Assembly (NCBI RefSeq): GCF_900114035.1
Contig: NZ_FORP01000016.1
Span: forward strand, 1 to 64,000
Source: Amycolatopsis sacchari
GTDB taxonomy: Bacteria > Actinomycetota > Actinomycetes > Mycobacteriales > Pseudonocardiaceae
Direction of reading: 5' to 3'
Length of the DNA: 64,000 bases
In this document: positions 60,691 through 64,000 of the stretch, piece after piece
How positions within the stretch are numbered: position 1 is the stretch's first letter
How the letters are laid out: each line of letters begins with the position of its first letter
Translations under genes and position numbers: made by a program
Notes under the pieces: model-generated
Told to the model about the DNA's origin: nothing
Database searches by the model: none
The model's input: the letters and a program-made list of their open reading frames with translations, nothing else

Positions 60691-60784
60691 AGCGAGCGGG
60701 TGCGGTCTGCTCGCCGCGGAGCACCCCCGAAGGTGGTCGCCTCGCGTTGCCGGGCCCGGTTCCGCATAGGTCAGAATGGGTCCG

Positions 60785-61645
60785 ATGCGCATCGACCTGC
60801 ACACCCATTCGACCGTCTCCGATGGCACGGACAGCCCAGCCGAACTCGTCCAGGTGGCCGCACAGGCCGGCCTCGACGCGATCGCCATCACCGACCACGA
60901 CACGACCGCGGGCTGGGACGCCGCGATCGCGGCGCTGCCGCCCGGGCTGACCCTCGTCCCCGGCGCCGAACTGTCCTGCGTCAGCTACCACGACGGTCCG
61001 CACGGGATCAGCGTGCACCTGCTCGCGTACCTGTTCGACCCGGCGTCGCCCGCGATCGTCGCCGAGCAGCAGCGCCTGCGCCTCGAACGGCGCACCCGGG
61101 TGCGGGCGATGGCCGAGCGCATGGCCGCCGACGGACTGCCCGTCGACGCCGACGAGATCATGGGCCTGCTGCCCGCCGACTCCCCGGCCGGGCGCCCCCA
61201 CCTGGCGCAGGCGCTCGTGCGCGCCGGCCTGGTGAGGACGGTGGACCAGGCGTTCGCGGAGTACCTCGGCGCCGGCCGCGGCTACTACCTGCCCCGGCAG
61301 GACACCCCGGTCGAGGAGGCGATCGACATGATCGCCGCGGCGGGCGGGGTGACCGTGTTCGCGCACCCGTTCGCCCGCAGCCGCGGCCGCGTCGTCTCCG
61401 TCGACACCCTCGCCAAGCTGGCCGAACACGGGCTGACCGGGGTGGAGGTCGACCACCCCAACCACGACGAGGAGACCCGCGTCCAGCTGCGGGGGCTCGC
61501 CCGCGAACTGGACCTCGTACCCACCGGCTCCAGCGACTACCACGGCACCAACAAGACGATCCCGATCGGCGCCGAGACCACGCCGCCGGAATCGCTCGAA
61601 GCGCTCGTCGCCCGCTCGTCCGGCTACCGGGTCGCGGTGGGCTGA
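60785..61645 (+). CDS. PHP-domain phosphoesterase (RNase AM/YciV type)
   Basis: A 286-aa PHP protein: RIDLHTHSTVSDGTDSPAEL (HxH), AITDHDTTAGW (D), PGAELSC (E), HPFARSRGRVV (H), GVEVDHPNHDEE and PTGSSDYHGTN (DxH). All metal ligands are present. Members cleave 3'-phosphoadenosine 5'-phosphate-like nucleotides or trim RNA 5' ends. ATG at 60785 follows CAGAAT by 7 nt; an ATG 9 nt upstream is less likely. Confidence 0.88.
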   Translation: MRIDLHTHSTVSDGTDSPAELVQVAAQAGLDAIAITDHDTTAGWDAAIAALPPGLTLVPGAELSCVSYHDGPHGISVHLLAYLFDPASPAIVAEQQRLRLERRTRVRAMAERMAADGLPVDADEIMGLLPADSPAGRPHLAQALVRAGLVRTVDQAFAEYLGAGRGYYLPRQDTPVEEAIDMIAAAGGVTVFAHPFARSRGRVVSVDTLAKLAEHGLTGVEVDHPNHDEETRVQLRGLARELDLVPTGSSDYHGTNKTIPIGAETTPPESLEALVARSSGYRVAVG

Positions 61646-62263
61646 GTGTCGTTCTTCGACGTCAACGTCTTCATCGAGGCCACCATCACGCTCGTCGTGA
61701 TCATGGACCCGCCCGGCACGGTGCCGGTGTTCCTCAGCCTCGTCGGCCGCAAGTCGCCCGCCGCCAGGGCCCGCGCGGCCCGGCAGGCCGTGCTGGTGTC
61801 GCTGCTGGTGATCACCCTGTTCGCGGTCGCGGGCCAGGCGATACTGGCGTACCTCGGCATCGGCATCCCCGCGTTGCAGGGCGCGGGCGGGCTGCTCCTG
61901 CTGCTGATCGCGCTGGACCTGCTCACCGGCAAGGGCGGCACGGAACCCGAGGTCGTCGAGGACGTGAACGTGGCCCTGGTGCCGCTGGGCACGCCGTTGC
62001 TCGCGGGCCCCGGTGCGATCGCGGCGACCATCGTGTTCGTGCGCGAGGCGTCCGGGCACTTCGGCGCGTACGTGGCACTGGCGCTCGCGATCGTCGTCGT
62101 GCACCTCGTGCTGTTCCTGTGCATGCAGTACTCCGGCCTGGTCATCCGGCTGATCAGGGAAAGCGGCATCCTGCTGCTGGCGAAGATCGCGGGTCTGCTG
62201 CTGGCCGCGATCGCCGTCGAACTCGTGGCGAACTCCGTGCGCGGGTTCATCGCGGGGGCCTGA
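61646..62263 (+). CDS. MarC family integral membrane protein
   Basis: A 205-aa protein with six hydrophobic helices and MarC features: IMDPPGTVPVFLSLVG at the N-terminus and TPLLAGPGAIAATIVF in the middle. GTG begins right after the PHP stop. MarC proteins are of uncertain transport function. Confidence 0.87.
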   Translation: MSFFDVNVFIEATITLVVIMDPPGTVPVFLSLVGRKSPAARARAARQAVLVSLLVITLFAVAGQAILAYLGIGIPALQGAGGLLLLLIALDLLTGKGGTEPEVVEDVNVALVPLGTPLLAGPGAIAATIVFVREASGHFGAYVALALAIVVVHLVLFLCMQYSGLVIRLIRESGILLLAKIAGLLLAAIAVELVANSVRGFIAGA

Positions 62264-62276
62264 GTACGGTGGTGGC

Positions 62277-63134
62277 GTGGAACAACTGGGCTTCGAGTTC
62301 GCGGTCGAGCCGCGGCGCCTGACGAAGGTCAGCCCGGCGCGGCTGGCGACGTTCGCCGACTGCCCCCGCCGGTACCGGCTGACGTACCTCGACCGGCCGA
62401 CGCCGACCCGCACCGGTCCCTGGGCGCACAGCACGCTGGGCGCGGTCGTGCACAACGCGTTGCGCGCCCTGTTCGAGCTGCCGCCGGAGCGGCGCACCCC
62501 CGTCCGCGCCGCCCAGCTGGTCAGCGAGCACTGGCAGGACGCGGGGTTCGCGGACGCCGAGCAGGCCGCGACCTACCGGGACCGCGCCAAGACGTGGGTC
62601 ATGGAGTACGTCGAGCACAACGACGTCTCCTCGACGCCGATCGGGCTGGAGCGCTGGGTTTCCGCGCCGGTCAACCCCGAGCCGGGGCAGCCGCCGTCGA
62701 TGATCATCGAAGGCCGTGCGGACCGCATCGACGAGCGCGGCGCGGAGCTGGTGATCGTCGACTACAAGACCGGCCGCCGCGCGCCGGACGAGTACGAGGC
62801 CCGCAGCTCGCAAGCGCTTGCGATGTACGCCGTGGCCGCCGCCCGCACGCTGCGCCGCCCGTGCCGCCGCGTCGAACTGCACCACCTGCCGACGGGGACG
62901 GTCGCGGCGGCCGAGCACACGACCGACACCCTGCGCCGCCACCTGTCGCGGGCGGAGGAGACGGCGGAGGACGTGCGCCTGGCGACGGACACCCTGGCCG
63001 CGGGCGGGGACGGTGACGTGCTGTTCCCGGTGAACACGGGCACGCGCTGCTCGTGGTGCGACTTCCGGCCGAGCTGCCCGGAGGGGCAGCAGGCCGCGCC
63101 GCAGGCGAAGCCGTGGGAGCTGCTGGCGCCGTGA
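62277..63134 (+). CDS. PD-(D/E)XK nuclease with Fe-S cysteines (Cas4/RecB-like)
   Basis: A 285-aa RecB-family nuclease: LATFADCPRRYRLTYLDRP (first cysteine), EGRADRIDERGAELVIVDYK (GxxDR...VDYKTG nuclease motif II-III), QALAMYAVAA (motif with Gln and Tyr), and GTRCSWCDFRPSCPEG (three cysteines of the 4Fe-4S cluster). It resembles stand-alone Cas4/AddB C-terminal domains found widely in actinobacteria outside CRISPR loci. GTG at 62277 follows TACGGT (62265-62270) by 6 nt. Confidence 0.88.
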   Translation: MEQLGFEFAVEPRRLTKVSPARLATFADCPRRYRLTYLDRPTPTRTGPWAHSTLGAVVHNALRALFELPPERRTPVRAAQLVSEHWQDAGFADAEQAATYRDRAKTWVMEYVEHNDVSSTPIGLERWVSAPVNPEPGQPPSMIIEGRADRIDERGAELVIVDYKTGRRAPDEYEARSSQALAMYAVAAARTLRRPCRRVELHHLPTGTVAAAEHTTDTLRRHLSRAEETAEDVRLATDTLAAGGDGDVLFPVNTGTRCSWCDFRPSCPEGQQAAPQAKPWELLAP

Positions 63135-63183
63135 GGGAGCTTGCGAGCGAACCGTTCAGCACCACGTCCGCCGAGGAGGCCGC

Positions 63184-63504
63184 GTGAGTACCGAGGAACT
63201 GCAGGTCGTCGCTGTCGAGGGTGAGCGACCCCGGCGCGGGCGGTGGTGGCGCGGGCTGACGGGCTCACTGGCCGCCGGCCTGGCGGGGCTCGCCGTGATC
63301 GTGCTGGGCGCCGGCGTCGTGAGCGCGCTGCTGGGTGCGCCGGGGCCCGGGGTGTGGCTGCTGGTCGGGCATCCCGTGGCGGCCGTGCTCGCGTTGGCAG
63401 CGCAGCGTTTCGCCGACCGCCGTGACGGCGCCGTGGCGGGTGTCGCCGGAGCTGTCGTCGTCGTGGTGGTGCTGCTGGCGCTGTGGCTGTTCTGGTGGGG
63501 CTAG
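63184..63504 (+). CDS. small membrane protein
   Basis: A 106-aa protein with a charged N-terminus (RPRRGRWWRG) and three hydrophobic helices; it ends LWLFWWG. GAGGAGG lies 4 nt before the GTG. Its 3' end overlaps the hydrolase gene by 4 nt. No domain recognised. Confidence 0.75.
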   Translation: MSTEELQVVAVEGERPRRGRWWRGLTGSLAAGLAGLAVIVLGAGVVSALLGAPGPGVWLLVGHPVAAVLALAAQRFADRRDGAVAGVAGAVVVVVVLLALWLFWWG

Positions 63505-64000
63505 CGCCAGGACCGCCAGACGGGGAGCAGGACGTCGAGCAGACCGCGCGGGTTCTCCGTGTTGGGGGAGTGCGCGGCGTTCGGCACCAGCGCGAACGGG
63601 GCGCCGAGGCGTGCGGCCATGTCCTGCTGGGAAGCGACGCTCCACGCGTCGTCGCCCTCGCCCGCCACGACGAGCGCGGGCACGTCGCGCTCGCGCAGCG
63701 TTTCCGCGAGTGACGCGACGAGATCGGGTTCGTGGCGCAGGCCGTCGGCCATGCCCAGCAGTCCCTGGGGGCTGGAGGAGACGAACCGGTTGCGGTAGAA
63801 CTCCTTCAGTTCCGCTGGCATCGGGAGCTGTGCGTACATCTCCTCGCGTGTGGCGTACGCGGCCTCGATGCCCTGCCGGCGCAGCAGCGGTTCGCCGAGG
63901 CTGAGCGCTGTGCGGCGAGGGCCGTCGGGGAGCGCGGCCGGTCCGCTGTCCATGAGTGTCAGCCCGGCGACCGGCGCGCCCGCGAGCACCGCGGCCCGTG
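63501..64000 (-). CDS. alpha/beta hydrolase, N-terminus outside the window
   Basis: The C-terminal 165 or so residues of an alpha/beta hydrolase: AGAPVAGLTLMDSGPAALPD (strand after the nucleophile elbow), VPALVVAGEGDDAWSVASQQ (acid residue region) and LVPNAAHSPNTENPRGLLD (catalytic His). The nucleophile and start lie beyond position 64000. Probably an esterase or 3-oxoadipate enol-lactonase-like enzyme. Confidence 0.83.
   Translation of the reverse strand, partial: RAAVLAGAPVAGLTLMDSGPAALPDGPRRTALSLGEPLLRRQGIEAAYATREEMYAQLPMPAELKEFYRNRFVSSSPQGLLGMADGLRHEPDLVASLAETLRERDVPALVVAGEGDDAWSVASQQDMAARLGAPFALVPNAAHSPNTENPRGLLDVLLPVWRSWR

Overview
The window is very GC-rich (around 70 percent by eye), with short intergenic gaps, many GTG and TTG starts, and many 1-8 nt start/stop overlaps. 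Gene content and order point to an actinomycete close to the Pseudonocardiaceae (Amycolatopsis-like). Several blocks match gene orders I recall from Mycobacterium tuberculosis: wbbL-manB, fbiA-fbiB, fdx-dapC, dapD/dapE-LOG, tag-DUF3117, O-methyltransferase/sigE/rseA/htrA/tatB, and mrp/MgtE-like/lpqY-sugABC. Family calls come from reading motifs in the translations; no database search was run.

Layout. 0.1-0.5 kb: a decayed IS5-type transposase. 0.6-16 kb: an envelope glycan region with two LytR-CpsA-Psr ligases, dTDP-rhamnose genes rmlB and rmlD, five glycosyltransferase genes (one a GT2-GT4 fusion), the rhamnosyltransferase wbbL and the GDP-mannose pyrophosphorylase manB. Embedded at 11.9-13.6 kb is the most unusual locus: four copies of a 71-nt two-hairpin RNA unit, each with its own -10 box, interleaved with two paralogous DUF3800-like genes on the opposite strand. 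16-21 kb: a DNA glycosylase and a coupled five-gene operon GNAT-fbiA-fbiB-Nudix-GntR for coenzyme F420. 21-28.4 kb: fdxA-dapC, a TetR/flavin monooxygenase pair with twin operators, dapD, a lipoprotein, dapE and two LOG-family genes. 28.4-35.6 kb: an in-frame vapB/vapC remnant, plsC, a DivIVA-like protein, SRPBCC, tag, an enoyl-CoA hydratase, DUF3117, pepA, and a LysR/MFS pair. 35.6-36.35 kb is G-skewed repetitive DNA without a gene.

36.35-41.3 kb: AraC, an O-methyltransferase and the envelope-stress block sigE-rseA-htrA-tatB. 41.3-41.77 kb: a large nested palindrome and a 46-bp tandem repeat. 41.8-46.5 kb: mrp, DUF1003, a soluble MgtE-N/CBS protein, an SPFH protein and a stress-type membrane protein. 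46.6-50.9 kb: lpqY-sugABC trehalose importer. 50.9-56.2 kb: accessory genes (vapBC, TetR/MFS efflux, ParB-like plus phosphoesterase, a Tat substrate). 56.2-64 kb: corA with a structured leader and a 38-aa companion, then DUF2332, a secreted protein, Nudix, a PH-domain protein, PHP, MarC, a Cas4/RecB-type nuclease, a small membrane protein and a hydrolase cut by the window edge.

A recurring signal is a TANNNT-like hexamer 6-7 nt before the start codon, at about 17 genes. This is the layout of leaderless actinobacterial genes. The RNA copies use the same geometry, which places their predicted 5' ends exactly at the first conserved base.
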